DNA of 64,000 bases from Paragonimus westermani (GCA_008508345.1 QNGE01003089.1:1-64000); one strand, 5' to 3'. Shown: positions 12,565-25,032, numbered from the stretch's first letter. A program made the numbers and translations. Notes: generated from the sequence alone by a model not told the origin.

Positions 12565-13095
12565 ATAATATATTTCTCAACGCATACGTGAGAAGCCTGC
12601 TGGGTTATGTGCGATAACTGCAGATGTTTACAAAACATACAAAAACTAATAAGTAAACAGTAGCAAAAACGTGAAGCCAGCCGTCAAAAAGGGAGCGGTC
12701 CAAAAGTAAATAACTGTAGTTCTTGAAACGTTGACGCACGCAGCAGAGAAGAAGATAGTTCGCTTACTTTAGAGATTTAGTCTTAAAAAACTGGGATGTT
12801 ACACTGATTTACTTTTTACAGGGTTGTGGGGTGGACAACTTTTTAAATGGTTCAAGGTCACTCAGAGGAGAACGTCCCAAACGTATTTTTGGAGTGTTTC
12901 ACCATTTGGGGATAAATATGGAGGTCGGCAGAAGCAAGATAGGTCGGCTTTGGCGAGGTAAAACGGAACATCCCAAAATCCAGCAAACGATTAGGCAGGT
13001 TCCGACGCAGGATTTTGTAGACTGCTGGAAAACGTCAATAAGTTGAACATCTCGCGAACCGTTCAGCCTAGACGAAGTTCCGTGCGTTCATTTGT
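12565..13095 (+). mobile_element. 3' end of a CR1-like element, copy 1
   Basis: This stretch is similar along its length to 15,930-16,460. It starts with NDNIFLNAYVRSLLGY (the FINDI to YADD part of RT) and ends with an open stretch of 71 codons (12,831-13,046) containing RSLRGERPKRIFGVF and WRGKTEHPKIQQTIRQVP. In CR1-like elements the RT C-terminus has this shape: a leucine-arginine-glycine run, then a W-x-LP-like block. Stops lie between the two parts. The preceding fragment (12,030-12,480) covers overlapping RT positions, so this is a separate insertion or a duplication. Confidence 0.6.
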
Positions 13096-14099
13096 CGTAG
13101 AAAAATTTCCTCGCTTGATGGATATTTATGGGGATCATAAAAAGAATGTAATGCTTAAGGTCTGTCAAAAAAGAGGTGATTGGAGGATGGAGGAGATGTA
13201 CTGGTGAAGAATTCGACTATTATTCCATGTAGTTATTCCCGGGAAAATGTGCAGAAAATTTCGTAATGATGAGGGAAGGTGGGTACATATATATACTCTT
13301 GCGGGGAACGGATGGACCCCACGACTGGATTTCATTCTTCGCTGAACTTCCAAAGAATTTTGTGTACCTCGCGATATATTCAACCATTGCGGGATTTCGA
13401 GTGTCTGCAAGGGGTAGAATGTTTTCTCGTGTGAGGTATATCAGTTAAACTAAGAATGGGAAGCGATAAACGGGCGAACGTGAAACTGACTATGTGAGCT
13501 ATGACTGTCAATGGAACGTGATATTCTGGCATAACCTTTTACGTGACTTCAACAGCATTGTGTTAATTGGTGGAGTATGTACCATACGCGAAAAGCTGTT
13601 ATCAATTAACGCGAAAAGATATCAATTCTCAGCTTTTCCTAGTATACGATTATTGCCGAATTTAGATGTCGGTTATCTCTGTACGGCCGGTATATAGAAT
13701 GAGAACAATGGTTGACAATAACGAGAGGTTGAAGGGTGGTCTATCAGGTGGGGAATGTGGATGACTTGCGGCGCAAGGTCAATATCTAGCCATGAGACAA
13801 ACAGGTGGAGTTTCTTCTTTTTTTCTTCGAAACACTTTTAGCATGTTCAGCTTTTGCGTGATGGTTTACAACACACACAAGCTATCAATAAGTATGGAGT
13901 AAGGGTTACCAGGATGATTGGGTTATTGCTAACGGGGATGTATATATTTACACCTATACATGTTGACTATAGACATGTTTTCTTGTTCGTAGGCAAGACT
14001 GGAAGCGGGTTTAAAGTTGATGGCCTTGATCGGTTCGATGTATGCATGACGTAACATCACGCAACATAGAGAGTTTCCCGTCAGATATTGTCAGGTCCC
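13096..14099. other. no recognisable gene
   Basis: Several plus-strand open frames of 60-67 codons occur (13,266, 13,494, 13,854) with no known domain. No convincing splice sites. Confidence 0.4.
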
Positions 14100-14330
14100 T
14101 TTCCAGTAGTATCGTCCTCAGACAGATAGAGCTTGAAAATGGACATGACGTTCGGTATTGCTAGGATAGCTGCTAAGCTTCGTTTGAACTTACGTATATT
14201 CTCACTAGCTGTAATTCCTTACGGGAGTTTGTTCCAAATGTAGGAAATTTTATTAGGAAAATTCTGAACATGTTTCATTCCGAAACACCGATTCGCAAAC
14301 CTCATTCTTCTCTGGACTTAATGACCTCTC
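14100..14330 (-). pseudogene. CR1-like RT C-terminal fragment
   Basis: The reverse strand translates to NKISYIWNKLP, then ITASENIRKFKRSLA, the recognisable end of CR1/Jockey-like reverse transcriptases (pattern RV-x-WN-x-LP-x-V, then FK-x-x-L). One in-frame stop follows the LP. Nothing upstream on the minus strand (14,331-15,200) can be aligned by eye, so the fragment is short. Confidence 0.6.
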
Positions 14331-15929
14331 TTAACGGGCTTACTGGCTATTCACCCCGTTAGAGGTTTGCCGTAAGAACTCATTTGTTATTGCAAATTTG
14401 GTGCTGACAACTCAACAGGAAATGTATGCGTTCATCAGTTTCGTGTTCCGAATGCTTTATTCGAACAGTTCAAACGCATCAATTACTACAAGGCAGCAGA
14501 TCTGTCGGAAACCTTGCCAGCTGGAGTCCGTATTCACCTAGGTAAGTCGCTCTCGCCCTTCACCTACTTTTTGTATTAAATGGCGTCAACTCTTAAAGTT
14601 GGCCGGCATAAGCCTGGTCGTTAAGTTCGCCACTATTGATTACTGTGATCGATTTCAATATAGCACTTACTACGGTGCGCACAGCGGAACCTTGCGATAG
14701 CTGTATGCACCGTGCTCTGAAACATTTTCTTCAGTAACTAATATGCGAGCAGTGATTTCATTGTTTGTGCGATAGTACCACGTCATTCAGATTACGTAGA
14801 GTATTAAACTAGGACCCTTCTGACCTTGTCCGTTTTATCTACAAGAAATGCTATCTTAGGTCGCTAAACCACTTAACTAAAAGCGAACAGGAGAGGCCCA
14901 TAACGAACATGACCAAAGGCGGGAGGGCTCGTTGTCAGATAGGGGGCGAGGTGAGCTCACTGAGACTCAGCTGATGTTTCATCACCACTATCTCAACTGC
15001 GTTCAATAACTTGATGGCACATTCCCCGAAGTGAAAGCTTACGAGAACACTTGGAAGTTCAAAGAAACTTGATGAAGAAAATGAACCTAAGCCTCCAGTG
15101 CTCAAGGCGACGCTCACAAAACTGGATATAATCTCAATGTCAGCCACCAGCAGAACTAATTGAAAACCATCGTACAGGGACAAATGGGCCTTAGATAGCT
15201 CCTAAAAGACCATAGTAACTTCACAATAAATAATCAGTTCCGTTCTGAACAATTCGCGCGGGCAGTGCGATCCTCAGCGGTTAGTGGAATATGCAAGATG
15301 TTGTTCATTCCTAACCTGAGGCCGACAGGAATCGGGAGCTCGCACTGGGCCACGATGTTTCTTCCCTAAGCATCCTCGTTTAGTTGAAATATGGCTGAAT
15401 TCGGAGCCCGACATATAGAAACTGCTGGCCTTATCTACGGTCCTGCATGACTATCACCAGTTGTATTCTGTCACGTATCCTCTGAGTAGCAAGAAGTCAG
15501 CTGCCGAGTTTTTTACATGGCTGTCTTACCTCAGGGCTAGTGGTGTAACACTGCTCGAGAGAACCAACTCGATAGGTGTACTTACGAATTGCCCAGAATG
15601 TAGTTTATTCTAAGGATACAAATTAATATCGTTATCGCATATGATATACGCCGTTCACCTCATTTTTTCCATTTACTTCGTGTGCACACACATGAGCTTT
15701 TAAAGGCCATCTTACTCTCTGAAACCATGGCGGACAATGTTTTGGAGATTTGGTTCTCTATTGGGAGAACATCATCAGTCGGTTCATATCTACTTGGAGG
15801 CCGACCACGAACTGAAAGGCAGGTAATGTGCCAACACATGTCTACCTGGAAATAAGATTAGCCACTAAGGATGGTCAACAATTCGCCCGTCTTCGTGTTG
15901 GTAATCAACCGAAGAAGGCGTCAAAACCT
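14331..15929. other. no recognisable gene
   Basis: A minus-strand frame at 14,935-15,183 (82 codons, serine- and valine-rich) is the longest open stretch. No motif is identifiable and no exon-like boundaries were found. Confidence 0.4.
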
Positions 15930-16460
15930 TAATAATACTAACGCATATTTCTCGACGCGTGTGAGAAACAGGCTGAGTTGTGCCCAGTAGTTGCAGATAA
16001 TTACAGGGGATAAAAAACAACTAATAATTGGAAACGCACGCGTAACCAGCCTCCAGAAGGGACGTGATCAGAAAGAGAAGGATTGTGGTTTACGGAAAGC
16101 CAACGCACGAAGCAGAAAAATAGATCATTTGCTTGCTTAACAGATTTAGTTCAAAATGTGGGATGATGCACTAATTTGCCTTTTACAAGGTTAAGTATAG
16201 GCCGATTTTTTTAACTAGCTCAAGGTCACTCTGGAAAGAACGCCCAAATGCATCTTTGGAGTGTCTCTTCATTACGTGGTATGAGTAGCACCGATGAAAT
16301 GTTAAAACAGGTCGGCATTGGCGAAGCAGGACGGAAAATTCCAAAATCCGGCGAACAATTGAGTGGACTACAGCGCAGGACTTCATCGGTTGCTGGAAAC
16401 CGTCAAAAAGTTGAAAATCTCGCAAGCTGTTCGGCCAAGGAAAGGTCTCCTGCAGTCATC
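15930..16460 (+). mobile_element. 3' end of a CR1-like element, copy 2
   Basis: Direct repeat of 12,565-13,095, same strand, about 3.37 kb apart. Shared blocks include TATTTCTC-GACGC with GTGAGAA a few bases on, TCAAGGTCACTC, CGCCCAAATGCATCTTTGGAGTG (copy 1 differs slightly) and CCAAAATCC. Copy 2 has more stops in the coding part than copy 1. It begins just after an AATAATAC stretch, as copy 1 begins after AATAATAATA. Confidence 0.65.
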
Positions 16461-17046
16461 CGCCGTGGAAAAATTTATGAGATTAAGAAGCAGAACTCAA
16501 TCCCACGTGTTAAGTGGGAGAATGTGGGGTGATCATATTTACTATGAAGAATAATGTGTGTGAAATTATTGACAACGTTTTCAAACATTAGTATTATTCT
16601 TGCCTTGGTTGATGAAGTAGATGACCCTGTCAACTAGTTTTTGTGGCATTTCGCAGTTTACACGGGATTTTCCCAGGCAACCAGACTATGAAGTCGACGA
16701 TTTGGAGGGCCCTATGAAATGCGCATGCTCTAAGTAGAGCTCATATAAGGCCATTCTGTTGGATCTATCATTAAGCTTCAATTCCACATTTCCTAGAAAT
16801 CTGGGTGATGCGTGCACATGAATAAATACATACCAATAAAATGTTTTTGAGTTGCGAGTGGTTTAGTGAGCACAGAGTAGACCAAATGATTGATGGTCGT
16901 GTGAGTGAATGGTACAACGGACCGTTTCAGCCAGGCTGTTCTCGAGGGGAGTTACATAATACTGGCTTCTGTGGACTAGTAGCTTAAAGAAAACCTGAGA
17001 AACATCGTCAATACTCTCGTAGTGAGTCTCCCCGGAGCATTCAGGT
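16461..17046. other. no gene seen
   Basis: Stretch between two retroelement remnants. No open frame, repeat or regulatory signal that I can support. Confidence 0.4.
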
Positions 17047-19160
17047 GTGCGTCACTATGTGTCTAGACTGACAACCGGGGAAGTCACACGATCAACTAAC
17101 GCCTCTAACACTTTCCCAGACTCGCCATCTAGCAGCTCCGCGGCGGTTCAACCGCGAGGCTCCTTGGATACAAGCACAGAGCCCGCAAAGCAAGCTTCCC
17201 GAACGCATCACATTTTTAAAAGTTGTGAGCCCATGGCGACTGGGATAATGGAAACCTAGATGCATGAAACCGTCGCGGAGAGTGAAATTGAGGTTCCCGG
17301 GATGCATCTTCTGCCAGAAAATAGTAAAAGGAGTGCTGGTGAGGCTAGAACTCTCTATATCCGCCAGCAGCTTGAATTGCAGGCTGCAGTCCGGCTGTCA
17401 GAGAAGCCAGCTCATCTGGTGGCCGTTGTGTACCGTTCAACAAACCCTTCGGTTTACACGGATACATGTATCCTAGGCGCTCTTAACCACGGAGGTAGAC
17501 TGACGTTATTCCATGTTCTACCGCTGGGCGAGTTCAAATCGCGAGATGTCTCATCTGTTACCATGAGCTACGATGTGATGCAGGGAATAGCACCTGCTTA
17601 TTTCTGCGATGTAATCTTCTAGCATATTTGATATTGACAAGTGAACTGGTTCACCTAGTGTAGATGAGATTGTACACCTTCCCAGTGAGTTTGAATTCTG
17701 ACGAATAAGCCCCTTATGGTAAGGCCTCTGGCAGTTTCTGCGCCCTTTAAACTTGGTGACCTTGTAGTCACTCAATTTCAGTTTATTCAATTTTTGAGCT
17801 TCCACCACCTCGGAGGCGTCACTAGATAGGACTACTACAGAGTAGACTTTCATCTACAGAAGATTTTTCAAGTTTCGTTTTATGACCGAAACACTGCAAC
17901 TCAAAAAAATGAACACTGGGTCGGGGTCAGGGATGCGTTGAATAAACTAATTGGCGAACGTGTTCCCCGTTCCTCTCCCAAGCCATGTAAACCGAAGCTA
18001 CGTATAAACAGTAGGATTGTCAAAGTCTCTAGAATGAAAAGAGCTGTGTAAAAACCGACACCAGCTCAAGAAGAGTTCCCACAAGTACGAAGTTTATATC
18101 CGTGTTCGGAACACCAATAGCGAACAACGCGAGCAAGATAAGGAAATTCCGAAGTCCGCTACTTGATGAAATAGTGGCCAACCCTAAGAATTTTCGCCAC
18201 CACATACCTCGTGGGGCCCAAACCAAGCCAGGAATCTCACCCTTTCGTAGATTCGACAGCCAACTCACCGACGACAACGAGGAGACTGGACATCACGGCG
18301 GAGTATTCGACTGTGATCGACCGGGGATTACTAATGACCCACATGGTTCCTTCGTAACAAAGTAAGCCGATATACTTGCAAGACGGAAATCTTCTACTCC
18401 AGGGGCAGCATTATCTCCAGGTTCTGATGAAGTCACACCAATGATGCCCAAGGAATGTAGGAACTTTTTGTCACAGCCTTTAGGCAAACTGATTACACCT
18501 CATCAGACGTTAAAGAATGTTTGACTAGAGTGTCCTGTCCCATTGATCTACTGCTCAGTGGTATTGTTTTCAGTGATTTCCAAAGTTATGGGACTCCCTG
18601 GAACGTACGGGAAATCTAAGTACGACTCATTACGGTTTTATGGATTTGGGTCATGCCAGACTAAATTCATGGAGGCAATATGCTGGTAGACCGTTGACAT
18701 GGACGCTGACTCACCTATAAATATTGATTTCCTCGGCTTCCCGGAGACATTCCATTGTGTGACTTATAAATTTAACAAAAACTCAGAACGCTTGGCGTCT
18801 GGAGTCTTCTGGTTAGGTGACTTCTGGACCATTGGTGAGACCGCTCTTTCCAGGCCTATGCCAAAGGGGTCCTCTTATCTAGTATGGAGGCTTTCAACAG
18901 GGCTACTCAAGGTTACAATTTTGCACTCAGACTGATCATGTAGCCCGTGAACAAAGCATCCGGCACGGTGAAATCCTAAACCCCACTAAATGCAAATTTT
19001 CCGGGCGTGGAAATTAAGCTGGTGTCAGTTACTTGTTGGGTGACACAAAGTTGTAGTACGTAACTAGAGGGAATACCCTCACTATTGATCGTCTGCAATC
19101 CGCTAACTGTGGCAACATTGTCCGGAGGACCAATTATAAAACGAGACTGCTTAGCCACCT
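17047..19160 (+). mobile_element. CR1-like retrotransposon, degenerate (element G)
   Basis: A plus-strand non-LTR element, recognisable in order but with many frameshifts. The endonuclease part at 17,400-17,580 reads VVYRSTNPSVYTDTCILGAL, then LPLGEFKSRDVSSVTMS, where active enzymes have LGDFN; the catalytic Asp is Glu and the Asn is Lys. The linker to RT at 17,880-18,300 reads YDRNTATQKNEHWVGV, DALNKLIGERVPRSS and later NPKNFR. The RT core at 18,700-18,790 reads INIDFLGFPETFHCV in place of VDVVFLDFSKAFDxV, so both landmark residues are lost. Limits are approximate; the 3' end was not found. It is oriented tail to tail with the element at 20,340-24,550. Confidence 0.7.
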
Positions 19161-20339
19161 AATAGACCAATCCACTAAAGAGACTTTTGTGGTAGTGTTC
19201 GCCGCATATGTCTGTTCCCACCTGGCAGGTAATACCTGAGTTTGTGCTCCCTGCTTCAGGCGGAACACTGGTGTGTTTTAAAGAGTTCATTGTGGGACCA
19301 AAAGCGCGTGAGCAGATTGTCTTAAAAACCCCACTCCGATAGACTACGCACACTGAACCTGTTAAGACTTAAATACCGGCAAGCGCGCGAGAATGTGAGA
19401 TTACAACGCATGATCCTTCAAAATTGGTCTAGCCCGGAACAGTGCACGTTCACAACTGCCCCGATGCACAACCCGCGTGTACAATCGCTAATGTTAAGCT
19501 AAAAGCATCTACACTTACCGCACATATAGCGCTGTTTTCCTGTACGTTTGTCACTCATAGAACTCAATAGCGGGAACGGTAGGGTAGGCAGCCAGTACTC
19601 AGCCATTTAAACAGGGACTGCATACTAATATTGTGGGAGAACTGCCTGCGTGCAGCTTCTGAAACCCTTGATTTAGTGGAAGCCCGAGTTTGATCGAGTA
19701 AGTGACTAACTGACTGACCCCAGAGTTGTTCGTTGCCCGTCAGTTCATTGTCTGTCTATTTGGCTGATGACCGTACTGTGCTGGATTCCTCCTCTTTTTA
19801 ATGTCTTCAATAGGACTGACTCTTTGGATACGTTTATGCTTTCACTGTCGGCTACAGCCACCTTTTTAAACCCATATTTGTTTCTTCTTTACTTCTGCTT
19901 CAAAAGGGAGATTATTCGAAATAACCACTTTGGTAACACATGACGAACCGTTGCTCACTACTGACCAGCTGAAAGCCATTATTGTGAAACTTATTCATCT
20001 ATTCATTGCAACACAGCGTCATTATCGACTGCTATTTACTAGCCAAGGTGGGTCCTTTATTATCCTTGACCAAGTGCCGAAGGCAACGCAGGACATCAAT
20101 CATCGAGAAACAATGTGACGCGGTGCAACTCATGCTGAATCAATCGGCGAGAGTCCCGTAGAGATTCAGCTATTCAAAAATTGATACAGCGACTTAAGGG
20201 GTAGACCAAAATTCCCGGATTCAGTCAGCTATTTTTACCCAGTGTCAAGCAGATACCTGTTAACCTGTAGCATCGCTCTTGGGGATTACAATAAATACCA
20301 AAATCAGAGTATGATCGAATGCATAATGGGTTTATGGAC
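19161..20339. other. unassigned, between two CR1-like elements
   Basis: Lies between the 3' ends of two convergently oriented CR1-like elements, so it may contain their 3' UTRs. A plus-strand frame of 62 codons (19,930-20,118) is unrecognised. No terminal repeat was identified. Confidence 0.4.
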
Positions 20340-20344
20340 AAATG

Positions 20345-21755
20345 AGCATCAAACGATGCTTTGAAACAATTTCTAAAGGTGTTGCTGAAGACCTCATAAG
20401 GGAGGCTGTTCCAAGGGTTAACAACCCTATGAAAAAAGAACTTGCCTAAGGAAGGTCCGCGGACAAAGCCTGAAAAGCTTTCTCTTATATCCTTGTCGGC
20501 CGTGACGATCTGCTACAATAAACAACTGTCCAATGAGATCTTTTCTAAATGGTTAGTGTATGAGGATCAGATCATTATAAGGCCGTCAAAATTCATCCGG
20601 ATACAGATAAAAATTTCAGGTCGAGACTCAAACGCGACATTACTGAGGCCCGTGATTATTTTGGCAGCCAAGGGCTGGACAGGCTCAGCAACCGGCGTGT
20701 GTTCCTTCAGGCCGGTTTACGCAAACTTACCAGCACATTCGAGGGGCGATCTTATATAAACCCTGTAAAGCGTTTGGAACGTTTTCTTGTGCATGCGGGA
20801 GAAAGTTTGCTTGATCATCCTAAGAGCAGCAAATCTGTTTCATGCCGTCATCTCATAGTGATAAGCGGAGGATAAGCTAGACGACAGCCGGATGCCCAGA
20901 TTCTTCTTCGGATTGACTTTTATTGTCTACTGTGCTGAATGCGCTATGGATCACGAAAGCAATGCCAGAATCTCTACTAAACGACACGTGTGCGCACTTA
21001 CCTAGGGGGTTCCGATTATCCGACCAGCACTTAATCACGGTGAAATCAGTTTTTGGTGCATTGGGACCAGTGGTACTCCGGGTTTTTGACCGTAGACGTA
21101 AAGAGGGGCGTTACTGAAGATATTGTCTGAAAGTTAGTCGATGTAAATAAGGAATGACAGAGGAATTGGCAATGACCCCTGAGTTACCCATACAGAAATA
21201 CAAGAGGGGGACAAAAGGTCCGATTCGGTTTTAACTTCAAAATTTCTGTTATCAGGCAAGAAGAACCCCCTCACTAAATATCATAGACTTCCAGTTCGTA
21301 GTTCGCGGGGCCATGTGGGACACGGTCAAAAACATTGGCAAGGTCAAAGAATATATCATCCGTGGCTAAACCATTATCTTCAGCCTCCGTCAGATTGACC
21401 AAAAATGAGCATATTTACCGTGTATGATCATTCAGGAATGGAACCATGCCGGATAGAGGGTGAAAAATAGTTCGATAAGAAACAGATGAGGATGGTGCGT
21501 TTCAATATCTTGCTTCGTTATCTTGCACATGGTGCTAGTAAGGCTGACTGGTCGATAGCTAGCCGGAGAGTGCCAGTCGCGCGTCTTAAAGGCCGGTGTA
21601 ATAGTCGTCTCTTCCCGCGCACTCGAGAGAATGACAGTTTGGAGTGTCAGTTTGAACAGCTCACAAGGAGGTTTTGCCAGGGTAGAAGTTGATTCTTTAA
21701 GAATTCTCGGGTGGATCTTGTCGGGAATTAACCTTGAATAAAAGAGCTTCGACAT
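20345..21755 (-). pseudogene. reverse transcriptase of CR1-like element H
   Basis: The N-terminal block at 21,700-21,540 reads PDKIHPRILKE, then FKTRDWHSPASYRPVSLTST, the standard PDGIHP to NYRPVSLTS stretch of CR1/Jockey-type RT. The first catalytic block near 21,320 reads DIFFDLANVFDRVPHGP: the Lys-Ala of KAFD is Asn-Val, but the Asp is kept. The C-terminal block at 20,425-20,350 reads RVVNPWNSLPYEVF. Frameshifts separate the blocks. The YADD motif was not found between them. Confidence 0.75.
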
Positions 21756-22199
21756 CTAGCGCAGGAAACTCAGCGGTAGCGAGTGGATACCAGAAGTTTT
21801 GGGGCGGCACGGTAGAAAGCCTATTTAACGGTGCGACGTTGTAGACTGCTCAGTAGTACTCCCTGAGTAACTCAGCCACACCTAGTGAGTCAGGTGAAAA
21901 CTCTCCGATGGGCATTCACAAAGAAAGAGCTGAATATTTAATCTTTCTTACGCGTCACATATGCTCAAACAAGAAGTTTCGTTCCTGCGGGTTCTGGGGA
22001 TATTTCCTTGCACGAGTATGGCATGTCCACTGATTTCCCTCTTGCGCCTACTTCGAACAATGTGGAACGCACTTGGATCATTCAAGTTCCCCGTGAGCCC
22101 ATCTTTCAGAAATGAAAATGGGAACGACCATCAAGAGGGCGAAGTATTTTGCGTGGAAAGTTGGCCAAAAATATACAGTGCGCAGTTTGTGCGGTACCA

Positions 22200-22970
22200 A
22201 TAAATTGTCAACCTTCTGAAGTGCGCCTCGAAACGCACGGTAGTTCTAGTCCACAGAGTCATACGCGAAGAATATTGACCCAAGACGGCCTCCCGGGCGA
22301 TTGAACTGATCCTGAATGAAGTTGCGAACTGTGGACCTTTGTGTAGGTTGTAGTAACCAGTAGCATATGGGGTCAAAGATGGTCAAAGAGTGACCACTGT
22401 GTTCAAATGTTGGTCTGAAGATCGCTCTGTCTACCAGGTTTCCCTTACTAATTATGACTGGGTTGGGCAGAGGGGGTATCTGACCGGGACTATGCTGCAT
22501 CGAGGTGTTGACAAGCTGTGTCCACGCTCCACATAGTCTCAATGCCCATAAGGAAGTCGAGAATTCGCTCTCACAGTGCTAGTGGAAAACTGATGTTCAG
22601 CTTGCTTCGAGCGTACTAAAGTTACCCAAACCAAGCAGACGATTAGAGCGTTGTATTCTAGGTGTTTGAAGCGATCGTTGTCTTCAGGGGAAGACGATAA
22701 ATGAACCTCATCAGAAGTGGGCCTTGGTCATACAATGCTAGTCGAACCCACAGAGCGTCACATTTACCAGAGGACTGAAATCCACGGATAACCGCGGGTA
22801 TCGGGAGGTGTTACTGTCGAAATATCTTGGAGCCCCCATTCTCCACCGGGCGAAGTCAGCTCGGCAAACTGAATATCCGGGGTCAAGTAGTACACTGTCA
22901 CTGTTGTCATCTTTAATGCAGGTCTCTGTAAAAGCAAATACATGGTGTTGCGTGTTATGGATTAACTACC
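22200..22970 (-). pseudogene. apurinic-type endonuclease domain of CR1-like element H
   Basis: Near 22,940 the minus strand reads VFAFTETCIKDDNSD, the TETW-type endonuclease block with Trp changed to Cys. It continues PGYSVCRADFARWRMG and DFSPLVNV. The final domain block at 22,470-22,380 reads NLVDRAIFRPTFEHSGHSLTIFD, where intact enzymes have SDH; here it is SGH, so the catalytic Asp is lost. Confidence 0.75.
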
Positions 22971-23936
22971 TGATGTCCGGTGGCTGTTTGAACAACTTTA
23001 GCCAGTTCATGCACATCCACTTAGAAGCTACTTCCTTGTTGGATTTCGCGAAGGAGAATAAAGGAGTGTGCGAGGAAGAATTCGGGGAACGATACCCAGA
23101 ATTGAGGAAATTGGTTGGGTTGGACCCAGCCTGTTCTTCCGAGTTGTTCTGACGGCCATCCTTTGAGAATAATGATGCGACATCATCGCTGGTGCCTACG
23201 TCAGCGAATATCTTCGGGACGCTCGACCAACATTCTTGGTGTCGCAGATTGTGACCTCTGCACCTTTGTCAAATTCCGCTTTTTAGGAGGGCGTTTGAAA
23301 GCTTCCAATCACAAAGAGTTTGACCTTTTCGTCTGTATGGTGCGGTGTTTGAAGGAAAGTTAAGTGAGCGGTGTTATATGGTCACTAATAAAAATACTTT
23401 GTAGGGCAGGCGAGAGGCCTGCTTCTTGAATCACAGAAGGCGACTCAGACAGACTACTTTTGTTCCGAAAGTTTGAGAGAGTGAATTTTCTGCAGCGCAG
23501 TTCAGTAGGTTTTGGACAGCTTACTCGGAAGATGTTTTCTGCGCGGTTTCAATGCCACCAAAACTCATGCCTGTGCTTGAGGCGTCCGTCATCAGAATGT
23601 CCACTGCACAACCGGCGCCTTTAGTTTCTACCACAGGCACAGAAGCCTAGGTGGACACTTCGGGAGTAGAAATTGCTACTCTAGTTCTCAGTTATAGCGC
23701 TCGGTGTGCGGTGAGTTGTGGCTTAGTCATAACACCCTGTCGACGTCTCACACTCTCATGCCGCGGGCGAGCAAAAGACGCTTTTCAAGTGAGCGTTGGC
23801 AGACTTCGAAGCCGTTATTTTCCCCTCCACGCCTTCCGGGAATTGGCTGGGAAGGTTTCCAAAGGACCAAGTGACTTTTGATTGTTTCGGCACGCAGACT
23901 GCTGGCGAGTACAAGGTTTGTGACGCCTGAAGAGAA

Positions 23937-24546
23937 TTAAGATACTGAGGCTGCTCTGGTTAGCTCAGTTGAAGAAAATATTGTTGAGAAGCGGTCCCAC
24001 AAAACAAGTATTCCGCCTCCGAGAGCTTTCTCTTTAGTTTCCATTGCTGCTGCCTCTGTGTGTGCAGTTGACGGCGAAACTGCCTTCTTGGTGCTGGCAA
24101 CACCAGAGGGGGCAAGCGCTACATACCCACTCAAGGGCTGTGGTTCCAACTTCATTTCAGATAGAGTAATGTGGTATTGGTCGGTCTTACCCAGTGCGGA
24201 AGACAAGAGATACCAAGTTGAAAGTCCCACACTTGCAGTCGCAGGTTTTCTGAGTCGCTTCGCATTTTGTGATGTGCGTGTGGCCAGTCGGGAACAAAGC
24301 AGCGCCTTGGCTTCCGTCAGACCTGCTGCTCAAGCAGATAAAACTGATAGATGAAAAGGCTAGCTGCTTTTGATGGTGTTCGTTGAGGTCAGTGCAATTG
24401 GAGCTACACCACTTCTGGCATTGATAACAATGCATGCTGTTATGTACAGGAATTTTGTACCCGTAACGACGACAAACATTCTCCGCCTCTGTCAGTGTCT
24501 GCAAAGTCCAAGTACTGTTAGATTTAACGCAAGTCACCCTCAACAA
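23937..24546 (-). pseudogene. ORF1-like region with PHD-like cysteine cluster
   Basis: The minus-strand frame 24,546-24,187 carries C-x2-C-x3-C-x3-C-x5-H in HCYQCQKWCSSNCTDLNEHH. Many CR1 ORF1 proteins have a PHD-like finger with a W-x-H-x2-C core; here Ser sits where that His is expected. The overlapping frame 24,230-23,937 is rich in Ser, Thr and Ala, as ORF1 linkers often are. Its place upstream of the endonuclease fits ORF1 of element H. Confidence 0.4.
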
Positions 24547-24620
24547 GAATTTAATACAATGTAAAAAAGTTAGTTCTCAGTAATCCATAATGCAGACACG
24601 ATGAGGCGATAATTAAGTCG

Positions 24621-24653
24621 GGCTCACCAATTCAGTCGGGCTCGCCAATTCAG
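24621..24653 (-). repeat. extra PBS-like copy outside the 3' LTR of element A
   Basis: 33 bp matching 29,018-29,050 with about 7 mismatches, mostly C/T. It again holds the doubled motif, here GTCGGGCTCACCA and GGCTCGCCA. In a normal insertion the outer flank of the 3' LTR is host DNA, so this copy is unexpected. Confidence 0.75.
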
Positions 24654-25032
24654 CGCACGTCGCACTAAGTCGCGTTTTCCCCAGGTGCGCATTCATCAGA
24701 CGCGAAAAACAAAAGGCCGTTGAGGAGAGAGACCAAATCTTTATTCGACGAAATGTACAAGTGGTCTCTGATAACGCTATAAAAGGCACCGACGCGCGAA
24801 ATAGCTAGAGAGGCTAGAGATCGGTCGTCGACGAGCGAGTAAACCGGAAGTGTGTGACACGTGTGTCCTTCAGGTTCGCGCCACGGTCACATGGCGGGTA
24901 GACAAACAATCGGACAGCATGCATTATGCGAGCTTTCTTAATAGCCTAGGTACAATATGCAACTATGAGTTTTGGAACTATTTTACACACCATACCGCGG
25001 GCGGGCCAGTGAAATCTCCAGCCTGCTATACA
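24654..25032 (-). repeat. 3' LTR of gypsy element A
   Basis: About 379 bp. Bases 24,655-25,009 are identical by eye to 29,052-29,406. In element orientation it begins TGTATAGC, directly after the purine run AGGGGAGC, and ends in CG where the other copy has the canonical CA. It contains AATAAA on the minus strand (near 24,740), a likely poly(A) signal. Edges differ from the 5' LTR: several substitutions and a 2-bp indel in the first 23 bp of U3. Confidence 0.9.

Larger units (their letters stand above)
20340..24550 (-). mobile_element. CR1-like retrotransposon, near full length but dead (element H)
   Basis: The order on the minus strand is ORF1-like region (about 24,550-23,940), endonuclease (about 22,970-22,200), reverse transcriptase (about 21,760-20,345), which matches the CR1 layout and an element of about 4.2 kb. 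Stops and frameshifts occur in every domain. It lies directly beside gypsy element A. The 3' end is set by the last recognisable RT block, so the true 3' UTR may extend toward 20,200. Confidence 0.7.
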
